Part shown: one piece after another, positions 45,059-54,900 of the stretch
Numbering within the stretch: position 1 is the stretch's first letter
Layout: every line of letters begins with the position of its first letter
Source of the DNA: Sulfolobus acidocaldarius SUSAZ
Lineage (GTDB): Archaea > Thermoproteota > Thermoprotei_A > Sulfolobales > Sulfolobaceae
NCBI GenBank assembly: GCA_000508305.1
Contig: CP006977.1
Location: 1,644,621 to 1,708,620 of the forward strand
Direction of reading: 5' to 3'
Length of the DNA: 64,000 nucleotides
Notes under the pieces: generated by a model
The model's input: only the letters and a program-made list of their open reading frames with translations
Database searches by the model: none
What the model was told of the DNA's origin: nothing
Program-made: the position numbers and the translations under genes

Positions 45059-45425
45059 ATTATCTCTGTGTTATGATTAATTGTGGTAGATATAAATATT
45101 TCGTATTATTAACTAAATATATTTATATATTGAAATAAGAACTAAATAGTGGTTTATAAAATATGTAGTTCATGGGACAAAATCTATTTTTATAAGCAGT
45201 ATTGAAGTTAATTCAATGGATTGAATACTAATTATAAAAAGGCAGTAATTATTAACAATATTTCCTTATAACAACGTACTTAACTGAAATTATTTTAAAA
45301 TATTACTTATATTTCAGGAAGTTTTTGCTATGATTAAAAACAACAAAACCTTTTTAAGTCATACATATTGAAGAGGTAAGTAAAAGAAAAACTGTGGCTT
45401 TATCTTTATACTTTCTCAGAAATAG
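45059..45425. other. AT-rich intergenic stretch
   Basis: 367 bases between two minus-strand genes. The right-hand third of the upstream side (45062-45125) has the AT-rich promoter of the phosphate-type symporter gene. No ORF, hairpin repeat or RNA gene could be supported. Confidence 0.35.
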
Positions 45426-46166
45426 CTAACTATTCACAATTGCATATGGCACAGTAACGGAATTGGATGCGACTAATACAACCCACATACCAGACTCTGC
45501 ATGATAATAGTATCCACATGCTATCCAGTAGTAACCGGCTGGAATATTAGGTAGTACTGCTACAGCAGACTGTCCACCGGATATACCATTATCATAGTAG
45601 TCTGTAGCATTAACTCCTACATATAGCATGATCTTACCATCAGCTGATATATTTCCGTTGTTGGGAATTGCTGTATTGTTTAGCACTATTAGGGCGTTAT
45701 GGGGTAAAGATTGAGGGTTAGTTAATTTCACTAACACATTCCATCCTGCAGGTACGTAAATTCTCATTTGACCATTAGAGGTGCCATTATAGTTTAGGGA
45801 ACTCCCTTGTACAACTAGATAAATAAACACCGTTTTATTGCTGGGGTTATACTGTAGTTGATAGGCTCCTGGGGGTAATGTAGATGTTGTAGTAGTCATA
45901 GTAGTGGATGTGGTCGTTGTGGAACTAGTGGTAGATGTAGTAGTGGAAGAGGACGACGTGGAAGATGACGTTGATGAAGTACTCGTTGTTGTGGATGTTG
46001 TAGTTGTACTTGAGCTAGCCGATGAGCTACTACTGGTACTACTACTGCTGGACGATGTAGTACTACTAGTGGGTTTTCCATGTTTAAAACTCATTATGGC
46101 GAAAACACCTGCAATTATTACGATAATTACTACAACCGCTATTATGACTATAGTTGAGGTCTTCAT
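45426..46166 (-). CDS. Sulfocyanin-like blue copper protein
   Basis: From the ATG at 46166 the protein has 246 residues: an N-terminal membrane anchor (about 3-25), a Ser/Thr-only linker of about 60 residues (positions 33-95) and a cupredoxin domain of about 140. Type-1 copper ligands are visible: His in SLPHNAL, then Cys, His and Met in CGYYYHAESGMW. It matches sulfocyanin (SoxE family), the membrane-anchored electron carrier to oxidases in Sulfolobales. An in-frame ATG at 46220 would place 18 residues before the anchor; the TATA-like tatataaag (46187-46195) argues for 46166. The linker is presumably glycosylated. Confidence 0.88.
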   Translation of the reverse strand: MKTSTIVIIAVVVIIVIIAGVFAIMSFKHGKPTSSTTSSSSSSTSSSSSASSSTTTTSTTTSTSSTSSSTSSSSTTTSTTSSTTTTSTTMTTTTSTLPPGAYQLQYNPSNKTVFIYLVVQGSSLNYNGTSNGQMRIYVPAGWNVLVKLTNPQSLPHNALIVLNNTAIPNNGNISADGKIMLYVGVNATDYYDNGISGGQSAVAVLPNIPAGYYWIACGYYYHAESGMWVVLVASNSVTVPYAIVNS

Positions 46167-46183
46167 AGGTTCATGAATACGCA

Positions 46184-46198
46184 CATTCTTTATATACT
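46184..46198 (-). promoter_or_regulatory. TATA box of the sulfocyanin gene
   Basis: On the minus strand gtatataaag lies about 25 bases before the ATG at 46166 and thus selects this start over the ATG at 46220. Confidence 0.5.
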
Positions 46199-46293
46199 TT
46201 ATCCAAAATTTTTTATACATTAAAATTCTTAAAATAAATTCGGTTTAAGTTAGTCTTTTTTATTGTAGCCAGTTCTATTTCACACAAGAGATT

Positions 46294-47379
46294 CTAATTT
46301 CTAACATTCCTGAAGAACAGGAAGAAAAGAACTGTAGCTAGACTATAAAGGGAACAAGTTATTATGAAGGGTAATACATAGTTACCTATATTAAAATAAA
46401 AACCCCCTATACTAGGTCCAAAGGCTCTGGGTATAGAGAACATCAAATTAACTATTCCATTCGCCCTACCTCTCTCGTTCTCTGGAACTAACTTCAGCAC
46501 CATAGCCTGAAATACGGGAGAGGTCATATTCATCAATGCGTTTCTTGTTACAAAAATTATTGCGCCGATAATAAATGATGGAGAAAAAGGGAGTAAGAAG
46601 AGAAGAGCAATTGCAGTTGCATGTAGGTATACTATTGTTTTCACTCCTCCAATCTTCTCAGCTATAATTACTGAGAAATATGTGCTAAAAGCTAATGTTA
46701 GATCTGCTATTGCAAACACTGGACTCATCTGTGAGCTGGTAACCCCAAATCTGAGGTTAAACCATAGTGACATAAGTGGAACTACTAGTCCTGCCCCTAG
46801 ACCTATTAGAGCCTCTGTCGAGAACTTTCCTATTGTCCCTAAACTCTTAAGAGCCATGTTTCTGTATCCCTTATAACTCTCCTTGACGGGGAATAACAGT
46901 AGTAGGGAAATTAAGTTGATAATGACCTCAATTAGCAATATCTCCTTATAAGTAAGTACTAGGGGGAGTAGACTTCCAGCGACTGATAACAGGATTGTTA
47001 GACTTTGCCTAACTCCTAAAAGTCTCTGAAAACTTTCAGATCTTTCTGCCAATAAAGACATTATTAAACTCCCTGATCCCCAAGTCTGATAAAACAGATA
47101 AGCTAAGGGATATCCCAGAAACAAGAAGAATAGAGATAGTGTACTTATACCCCTACTTATTATAGAGAACTTTTTCCTCCCATACATATCCCCTAGGAAA
47201 GAGAGGGTTAAGGAAATCAATGCACCAATGATTATTGACCCTGATAATAACTCACCAATAGTCAGAGGATTAAGTCCTAATGAAAGGAGATAAAGGGACA
47301 TAATTATAGTGTTAGCCCCCATGGATATACCGAAAAGCGATGACGATATGACAAGCAAAAAACTCTCGTATTTAGCCAT
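46294..47379 (-). CDS. MFS transporter
   Basis: This 361-residue protein has about 11-12 spans with short loops and the loop-2/3 motif GDMYGRKKFS. Pairs such as NERGRANGIVN in the second half place it near the drug-efflux and sugar-efflux branches. No substrate clue. Length is at the low end for the family. Confidence 0.78.
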   Translation of the reverse strand: MAKYESFLLVISSSLFGISMGANTIIMSLYLLSLGLNPLTIGELLSGSIIIGALISLTLSFLGDMYGRKKFSIISRGISTLSLFFLFLGYPLAYLFYQTWGSGSLIMSLLAERSESFQRLLGVRQSLTILLSVAGSLLPLVLTYKEILLIEVIINLISLLLLFPVKESYKGYRNMALKSLGTIGKFSTEALIGLGAGLVVPLMSLWFNLRFGVTSSQMSPVFAIADLTLAFSTYFSVIIAEKIGGVKTIVYLHATAIALLFLLPFSPSFIIGAIIFVTRNALMNMTSPVFQAMVLKLVPENERGRANGIVNLMFSIPRAFGPSIGGFYFNIGNYVLPFIITCSLYSLATVLFFLFFRNVRN

Positions 47380-47651
47380 ATTTTAGTATAATAATAGTCA
47401 CTTTATAAAAAATATGTCGATTAAGGTTAACTAAATAAATAACATAAATAGTTTTAATTCAGTTATAGTTTCTCCGTGTAGAGTAGTAAAATAAGAAAGT
47501 TTGACCTCTTCCCGACATAGATTCTGTGGCAACAGATAGAGTCCAATTTCATTAATTCTATTTAGAATGTGGTACAGCTGAAGAGAGTGACCCTCTTACG
47601 TTATACGTTGATTATTATTATTCCAGTAATAGCTTCGGACTTCCTTGAAAA

Positions 47652-49124
47652 TTACTTACTTTGTTTTTGTAACAGCTTCAGTGAAAATTTCTTTAAGTAA
47701 CTTCTAACATCATGGAAGACTATATTGTCATGTGGACAAGCCTCTACGCAATCGCCTACACCTATACACTTAAATGACTTAAATTCTCCTTTTTTGATGA
47801 AATTTGCCCTCATGTCCGTTAACCCAACAGGGCATGCTAATGCACAGTCTACAGTTTTACAGTTCAGACACTGTTGAGGGTCCTTTACCTTTAGCTTAAA
47901 AAGACCTAAATACCCGAAGAATTGGTTAAATGTCCCCCAAGCACATATACCCTCAGTTACACATGCATAGTTGCCTAAAAATGGCATAAACATAAACTGG
48001 AAATACCAAATCACATTAAAGTAAAGACTCGCATAGAATTGTACAACGTCATTACCTAAGACTGAAAATGAAATTACTCCCTCGTAGTTGAAATAGGATA
48101 AGACAGCAAACACGATCAAAGACACCCACACTGTAATAATTACCCACTTGTACCAATTAGTCATCTTAGAGGTCAATGTCTTTCTTCCCAGCTTAGAACT
48201 CCTATTGTATTTCCTCATAGAGCCTTGAAATGTGCCCTGTAACATGAATGGGGCTGTACAAGTGACAGAGCATATTTGCCTACCTCCAAATAGAAATGAG
48301 AGAATTGCTGTTACTGCAAAAGTTCCTATTATTCCATCAATCAAGTATGACGGCTCCACAGGACCATAAGTCCCTAAACCATTAAACCACATATAAGGAA
48401 TATATTGTACACTACTTGATATTGGGGAGAAGTTAGGAAGCCAAATACTATAAAACGCATACGCAAACATCATTAATAAATATCTTATCTTATTCTCCAA
48501 CTTATTCAGCTCTAATACTCTAAATGAACCTAATAATCCCATCCACACTCCCATATTTATCATAAACCACGGACTTGCTGTTATTGTAGCAAAAACAGAC
48601 AGAAAATCCATCAAGGCAAACAAAGGGCTAGTCAAAGGGAAGAAACCAAAATTACTATACAAGCCTGTAACATTACTTATCATCCCTGTTTCAAAATTCA
48701 GTATTCCACTAGCGAACCAAGAAAGAGAAAATGCCAAGAGGAGAATTAGGAAAGCTACTCTAGAATTGCTAAGGTAACTAACCTTTCTCTGGATATTGAA
48801 CTTTACCCTATACATTAAATATGCGGAAACCAATAAACCCGAAATCACAGCATAATATGTGGGCAAATTGTAAGCTTTCGAAAAAAATTCAAATGAATAC
48901 ACTACGACGAGAACAGATAAGATATCTATTAACTTATATGGATAATTTGATAGTGACAACCTCTTATAGTATAAACTCTGAAACAGAAATCCAATAAGTA
49001 CCATAGTTGCAAACGTAACTGGTAAAGTTAAGAAAGGGATTAGTAGGGCTATCATGATTGTAAAAATATATGAATTTCTAAAAATGTATTCCACAAATCT
49101 ATTTAGGATTTTCACATTATTCAC
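47652..49124 (-). CDS. NapH-like membrane protein with two C-terminal [4Fe-4S] motifs
   Basis: This 490-residue protein has about nine or ten membrane spans, a Cys-rich loop RQICSVTCTAPFMLQGTF near residue 285 of the type seen in NapH/NosR/CcoG-like proteins, then a last span and a C-terminal ferredoxin domain (CLNCKTVDCALACPVG and CIGVGDCVEACPHDN, near 420-470). Such proteins oxidise quinol and pass electrons on, or the reverse. A ggtgatgag ribosome site supports the ATG at 49124. It follows the pilin-signal protein gene by 97 bases on the same strand, next to the molybdoenzyme operon, so it probably serves that enzyme. Confidence 0.8.
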   Translation of the reverse strand: MNNVKILNRFVEYIFRNSYIFTIMIALLIPFLTLPVTFATMVLIGFLFQSLYYKRLSLSNYPYKLIDILSVLVVVYSFEFFSKAYNLPTYYAVISGLLVSAYLMYRVKFNIQRKVSYLSNSRVAFLILLLAFSLSWFASGILNFETGMISNVTGLYSNFGFFPLTSPLFALMDFLSVFATITASPWFMINMGVWMGLLGSFRVLELNKLENKIRYLLMMFAYAFYSIWLPNFSPISSSVQYIPYMWFNGLGTYGPVEPSYLIDGIIGTFAVTAILSFLFGGRQICSVTCTAPFMLQGTFQGSMRKYNRSSKLGRKTLTSKMTNWYKWVIITVWVSLIVFAVLSYFNYEGVISFSVLGNDVVQFYASLYFNVIWYFQFMFMPFLGNYACVTEGICAWGTFNQFFGYLGLFKLKVKDPQQCLNCKTVDCALACPVGLTDMRANFIKKGEFKSFKCIGVGDCVEACPHDNIVFHDVRSYLKKFSLKLLQKQSK

Positions 49125-49221
49125 ATCTCATCACCACGTTTAATTAAATGTAAATAATGTAAAAGTAAAAAATTTACTACATTTACCTTTAATCAAGTTA
49201 TTTAATGACATATTTGTTGTT

Positions 49222-50232
49222 TTATATTGGGTATGGGTATACTGCTGGGTCGCTGAAGTATAATACCATGTTTGAGTTTGTTGCTGACATTAGTTGAGTT
49301 GGTGATGTTATCCCTGGGACAACAACCTGTAAGTCTGCATTAACAAGTGTTGTCCATATTGGGTTCTTAGCATTTGCCATTCCAACTGCACTGTCATAAG
49401 TCATCATTGCATTCTCAAGTGCCTGAATATTATTTAAACAGTTAGCTGTTGGGTTAGTTGTATTTGATGGTACTATAGCCTGGCATTGGCCTGTAATTGG
49501 GTTGGGGAATATGTTTGGATCAAAAACCAAAACAACAACAATATACCATGGTATGCTCTGGTTTGTTGTAAATGTCACCAAATGATCGTGGGCTGGTGTT
49601 GGCAAAACACCCTCAGGTAGACCAAATACACCATTCTTAATACCCAAAGCCTGCTCAACAGCAGTAAATGCTGGGGAGTAGATCAAACTCATGTGGTCAG
49701 GACAGGCAGTCTTTGTCAAAGCAGCACCACACTGTGTGGTAATAACATAAGTCACGTTATTGTAAGTAAATGTGGGGAAGCCCTGAGATGTTGCACCAAG
49801 TTGAGGAACACCAAATATTGACAAACTGGCAAATGCAGGGACTAAGACAAACACAGGGGCAGCGTTCTTGGGGAATGCTGAAATATTACCAGCACCAACC
49901 TCACAACCCATTGCAACCTTACTCTGGTTAGTCTCATTGGGGAAGAAAGTAGTAGAAGGTGGAGTACACATGAACTGGGCAGTGTACTGGAATGTTATAA
50001 CTTGACCATTGTAAAAGGCACCAGAGGAATTAACAGTAACAGGCTGAGTCAAAGTAGAAGTAACTGTAGTAGTTCCAGCTGGTAACGTTGTGGTAACAGT
50101 AGTGGCTGGACCAGTGGATTTAGTCGCAAATAGCACAAAACCTACGGCAGCTATTATGATCAATATTACAACCGCTACGGCGAATACAGTATTAGATACG
50201 GCTTTTTCTATTTTTCCCTTATCTTTTTTCAC
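49222..50232 (-). CDS. Surface protein with class III (pilin-type) signal, unknown function
   Basis: This 336-residue protein (GTG start at 50232) has a short basic start, then K10-A11-V12-S13 followed by a hydrophobic helix (VFAVAVVILIIIAAVGFVLF), which fits the archaeal class III signal cut by PibD. After a Thr-rich linker (about 37-68) comes an outer domain with six Cys (in MCTPP, MGCEV, TQCGAA, TACPDH, GQCQAI and ANCLN) and several His, among them PAHDHLV and PDHMSL. Cys pairs may form disulfides or bind metal; no CxxCH heme motif is present. It lies between the chaperone gene and the NapH-like gene. I do not recognise the family. Confidence 0.75.
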   Translation of the reverse strand: MKKDKGKIEKAVSNTVFAVAVVILIIIAAVGFVLFATKSTGPATTVTTTLPAGTTTVTSTLTQPVTVNSSGAFYNGQVITFQYTAQFMCTPPSTTFFPNETNQSKVAMGCEVGAGNISAFPKNAAPVFVLVPAFASLSIFGVPQLGATSQGFPTFTYNNVTYVITTQCGAALTKTACPDHMSLIYSPAFTAVEQALGIKNGVFGLPEGVLPTPAHDHLVTFTTNQSIPWYIVVVLVFDPNIFPNPITGQCQAIVPSNTTNPTANCLNNIQALENAMMTYDSAVGMANAKNPIWTTLVNADLQVVVPGITSPTQLMSATNSNMVLYFSDPAVYPYPI

Positions 50233-50261
50233 AATAGTTCACTTCTTTCATGTATGGCTAA

Positions 50262-50333
50262 GGCTATTTTAAAAATATATTTAAAAAATTCTAACGGAAA
50301 AGGAAAAACAGGTTTGAAAAATTCTAACGGAAA
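50262..50333 (-). promoter_or_regulatory. Promoter with 17-base direct repeat before the pilin-signal gene
   Basis: The 17 bases aaaaattctaacggaaa occur at 50284-50300 and again at 50317-50333, a spacing of 33 bases, or about three helical turns. A long TATA-like AT run (about 50265-50282) lies between them and the GTG start at 50232. Such an arrangement suits tandem binding of an activator upstream of the TATA box; this is inference. Confidence 0.5.
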
Positions 50334-50351
50334 TATTTAAACCTGATATTA

Positions 50352-51053
50352 TCACCTTGATCCATGAAAGGATTGACCTAAATTACTGTCCACAGTTCCA
50401 ACAAATTTAGCCCTCTTTGACATTTGACTATAATCATAGTTGATCCATCTCCCTAAGTTGGCACAAACTGGTCTAAATATGTCTGATCTACCGTCGCTTA
50501 ACACATCATTAATCCATTCAGGCACCCAGCTCATAATATGTGTCGTCATAAAGTTATACTGGTCCATGACTATTTTAGATATGTCTCCATTATCCTTTGA
50601 TAAATTTATTTCCTCCCTAATCAAGAATGACATAAACCCTAAGATAGTAGATATATGGTCAGGCTCATGCATAAAACTTCTGCTCTTCATCACTAAACCT
50701 CTTGTGGTGTAAAATCTAACTATGTCATTGTATCTAAAGGTTGTTATACCCTCGCCTATAAGTAAGTAATTTCTCTTACTTTCGACCGGAGTTAAAGGTT
50801 TATTTCCAAAACCTGTAAGGAACAATGTCGTGTACTCAATCAGGTAGTCCTTCTTTGATTTACTCTTGAACTTCTTCCTTATTTCGAACATATCCACGTT
50901 GGCTATCTCCTTTAATACACCTCCTACTTTTTCAGTTACGTCATTCAACTTATCTAACATATCATTAAATTCCTTATCCTCTATTTTATATAGAAAGATT
51001 TCAGAAAAAGTGTCGTATATTAAAAATCTTAGAATTGCTTGCTCACTGGACAT
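50352..51053 (-). CDS. TorD/DmsD-like chaperone for the molybdoenzyme
   Basis: This 233-residue helical protein matches the TorD family, whose members guard cofactor loading and Tat export of molybdoenzymes. The signature EPDHISTILGFMSFL (near residues 137-151) fits the family consensus EPxDHIxxEL-xFM. It lies 11 bases after the Fe-S subunit gene in one operon with the Tat-exported catalytic subunit, as expected. In Acidianus a TorD-like protein (SreE) holds this place. Confidence 0.83.
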   Translation of the reverse strand: MSSEQAILRFLIYDTFSEIFLYKIEDKEFNDMLDKLNDVTEKVGGVLKEIANVDMFEIRKKFKSKSKKDYLIEYTTLFLTGFGNKPLTPVESKRNYLLIGEGITTFRYNDIVRFYTTRGLVMKSRSFMHEPDHISTILGFMSFLIREEINLSKDNGDISKIVMDQYNFMTTHIMSWVPEWINDVLSDGRSDIFRPVCANLGRWINYDYSQMSKRAKFVGTVDSNLGQSFHGSR

Positions 51054-51064
51054 AGGAAAACATC

Positions 51065-51898
51065 TTAACTACCAGAGTTATTGCTCTGAGTTGTTGTGCT
51101 GTTGGTTCCCTGTGACCCCAATTGGACTACACCTGTTGCAGTCCAGACGTTAAAGTATTCTTCCTGGGATAATAACTCTACATCATCATTGCCTGCATAA
51201 TCACTTCTCCATGGTAAGTAACCGCTAGCTGGATTTGCTCCAGTCTCAGGTCCCATCACAAATCCACCTTTATCCACAAACAATATAGTTCCTGGATCTG
51301 TTGGATCCAATATATTTGCCCAGATTCTAGCCTGAACCATACATCCGTGAATACATGCTGGAATTCTCTCCTCTGGTGGTATGGTTGGATCATATAGTCT
51401 ATCAAAACAATGCGTACACTTTTTCACCACTCCTTGAACTGGATCAAAGAACCTGTTACCATAAGGGCATCCATAAATGCAGTACTTACAACCTATGCAC
51501 TTGTTATAGTCGACAAGAACTATACCGTCTTCAACTCTCTTGAAAGTTGCCCCCACTGGACATACAGGTACACAAGGGGCATTCATGCAGTGGAAGCAGT
51601 TTATTGGTATATTATAAACCTTGGTTTGAGGCCAATTCCCCACTTCAACGTTTAGCACTCTCAGCCAGAACATTACATCTAGGTCTCCATAGGGGTTAAG
51701 ATCAGGTAATGGTCCGAACATACCTGATGTGTTCCACTCTTTACACGACATCTGGCAACCTGCACAGCCAAAGCACTTATTTAGATCCGTAATTATTGCA
51801 AAGTTCTTAGATGGTTTAAACGGTAACCTATATTCAACTCCGTTTTGATACATGTCTAGGGTTATCTTTTGGGGTTGTGTATTATTTGTGGAGGACAT
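51065..51898 (-). CDS. Four-cluster [4Fe-4S] electron-transfer subunit (TtrB/PsrB/DmsB type)
   Basis: This 277-residue protein has four ferredoxin-type cysteine groups: [40 protein letters not shown] and CTHCF...CIHGC. This pattern is that of the beta subunit of DMSO reductase family enzymes, which wires the catalytic subunit to the membrane. There is no signal of its own, so it is likely exported together with the Tat-signalled catalytic subunit. A gaggtgaag ribosome site supports the ATG, and the gap to the catalytic gene is 11 bases. Confidence 0.92.
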   Translation of the reverse strand: MSSTNNTQPQKITLDMYQNGVEYRLPFKPSKNFAIITDLNKCFGCAGCQMSCKEWNTSGMFGPLPDLNPYGDLDVMFWLRVLNVEVGNWPQTKVYNIPINCFHCMNAPCVPVCPVGATFKRVEDGIVLVDYNKCIGCKYCIYGCPYGNRFFDPVQGVVKKCTHCFDRLYDPTIPPEERIPACIHGCMVQARIWANILDPTDPGTILFVDKGGFVMGPETGANPASGYLPWRSDYAGNDDVELLSQEEYFNVWTATGVVQLGSQGTNSTTTQSNNSGS

Positions 51899-51909
51899 AT
51901 TACTTCACC

Positions 51910-54900
51910 TCATGGGGAGACTTGTTCTGATGCATAACCATACCTCAACTTATAATTATCAATCACGTAGCCATTTTGGGCTAAAGAGCCAGGGGATATA
52001 AAGCTCCATATTTCTGTGTTCTGCATTGAGTTAGCATTGAAACGTAAGTAGGGTATATCAACTGCTTGTGCAAAGGCAGGTGCAACTGGGGAATTGCTTA
52101 CACTTATTTGTCCGCCTATCTGAGAGACTATTATGCTTATTATATCCTGGTTACTGAAGTCCTGCCCCATATAAATGAAAGTACTTGCAGACACGCTGAC
52201 CTTATTTGTACTAGCCTTTCCCACTATCTTTATTCTGGCATCATGCCATGCTGTCTGTCCTGTTATAGGGTCTAAGTTTAATATGGGAAATGCATTGTCC
52301 ACGTTAGGGTCTAGTGACCCTCCTCTAGAGGGAGGCATGTATGCTACGGAAGCCCAATTGTTTAATATACTGTATTTCACCTGAGGAGAGTCCTGAGTTT
52401 GACTCCTGAAACCTGGTAATGCCTGAGAGGATACTATCACCCATGCTGAACCTGGTCTAGTTGCCTCATCCAGGAACACTAATGCAGTGAGCTGAGTTGT
52501 TAGTCCCCCACTCTTGGGCTCGTTTACAGCCTGGAAAGTGACAAAATCTCCATTGTTTATACCCATTGAGTTAACATAGGGGTCTGCCGAACTTAGGACC
52601 ATTGGGGTATAAGGTATAATAGCTGTCAACCATGGAGTAGTGTAAGACCAGGAGTGATATGCTCTGTCATGTCTCCTCACAAAGAATGTCAATGGATATT
52701 GGGAGAGGTCTATACCATCTTGAGTAATATCAGACTTCCATGTTGGAGTGGGGTAATACCCTCCAAAAGGTTTGAAGTAATCCAATATGTTCTTCCTAAG
52801 AGCATTACCGTAACTATCATTAGGCAGTGTGGATGGAACGAGGAACTTAGAGTTGTTTGTTAACTTGTAATAATAGTAATACGCCGCGTTATAACCTGTC
52901 CATTTTCCGGCCGCAGCAAGTCTAAATTTCTGCAAATATTCAAGATATACCCTGTGAATATAGGGTAACCCAATATTACCATAGCCTCCTGGCATGTACG
53001 CTCCCCATCCTCTAAAGTAGAACATATTGACATTTCTCATGTATCTTATTGAAGGTGGAAGTACGTATACTGCGCCTCCCTTACCTACCTTTACTACTCC
53101 TGGATTTATGTCATTTAATGTCATTTTTCCGTTTGCGAAGTTATTTATTATACTTTGTAACATGTTCTGGAGTAACGGTTGGAACTTTACAGGTAGTCTG
53201 AAGTAATCCTCAATTCCACCATTTCTGTTACTTGCACCTATGGTGTAAGTGGTTGCTGTAGAGAACGTTGAACCACTAGGCACTTGAGAGGTAATCTGGC
53301 TTATGACTGTATTTTGGTCAGAACCATTTGGAACAAATGAGGCATATAGCTTAAGCTGTTGGGGATTTGGAGTTTGCGCTTCAGCATCATTTTTCAATAT
53401 ATACTCAAAGTTGTTACCATATCCCGCTATTAAAGTCCCTGATTTTAGGATGTAAATTCCTGAGGATATTAAGCCTGGTTGACCTTGAGAAAATATTTGT
53501 TGCCCCGTGATAGGGTCATGTATTGTGACTGGGCTAACAAGTGGTAGACCTGTTACTGGATCCTGGGTGGTATAATGTGGGTTGTTAGTGGGACTAATAG
53601 ATAAGTTGGGATTGGATTTTTGGTTTGGATACCCTCTAACTAACCATAGGAGTGTAAGTAGAAAATCACCCGCACTTAGTACAGGGTATAAAGATGGAAG
53701 TGAAGGCCAGTTCAAGGAATCAGAGGGTCCACTTGGTAAAGTAGTAGGTCTATCAAACGTTGAGTGAAAACCATATACCTCTAGGAATGACAAGTCGGGA
53801 ATAACTAAATCTACAACATTATCGTTCTCGTGCATAAAGAGGTCAATAGTTGCAGTGAATGGTATAATATAGTTTCCGTTCGAATCCGTCTCTGTAACCT
53901 TTTGTAATACATCACTTAATGTGTAAGCGTTATTCCAATGTGGCGAGGTTAGGTACCACATCATAGCCTGGACATTATATGGTATTATACCTTTACTAGC
54001 ATACTTATTCATCATGTACGCAGTGTATGAGACTGCCGAGTAAGATCTCTGCGTAGTAAGTGGTAATTCCCAACTATAACCACGGTCAACCAGTAGAGGT
54101 CTACTTGTTTTATAAACTACCAAGTCATCTGGACCATCAGGGAAACCATAGGGACCCGTAGCTATCACTGACACACTGGTGATTTCAACTGTTCCATCGT
54201 TATGTATTAATTCGTTCTTGAGAAAACCTGCCCTACCACCTGCCTGTGGTTTTACGCCTAAGGATGCAAGATCAGGATCTATCGATGGGGTATTAGCTAA
54301 AGGATGTGGTGGTACTCCGTGACCAGGGAAGTAGTGAGGATATGGATATTTATACCCATTAGCCCCTGGATTGTCCCAAGCACCTAACATTAATACTAAG
54401 TAGTAAGCTGAAGCAGCAGATTGGAATCCATTACCATGTGCTGCTAGCCCTCTCATAAAGTAAATGGAAACAGGTCTACCTGTAACTGACTCATGATACC
54501 TTCCTAGGTAATCAACCCACTTTACAGGTTGCTGAATAGCCTTCTGAAATGCAACAACTGCTAGTTCATTTGCGATCCTAACTACAGTGTACTCTGGTAT
54601 TCCAGTAAGATTAGAAACATTTATGGCACCGTATTGAGCCGTTTGATCTGGTGAGGTATAGGGATCATAGTTAATCAACTCAGCTCTCAGAAGTTCAAAC
54701 CCTGTTGTAACAGTCAAGGTTATGGTATTACTGCTACTGGGTGATGCAGGCACAGTTACCTGAATTGCTGGAATCTTTATTGTTTGACCATTCCTTAATT
54801 TATAGGGGACTTGAACTAAATTACTGATCATACTTGAAGGTAACTCGTCTAGGGTCAAGATGGGCATAACACCGTTTTGCCATGGTATATCGACATAAGA

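Noticed and set aside
45904-46176. Plus-strand frame of 90 codons rich in Val and Asp opposite the sulfocyanin gene
   Set aside because: It is the antisense of the repetitive Ser/Thr stalk codons, which keeps several frames open; the blue copper protein on the other strand is certain.
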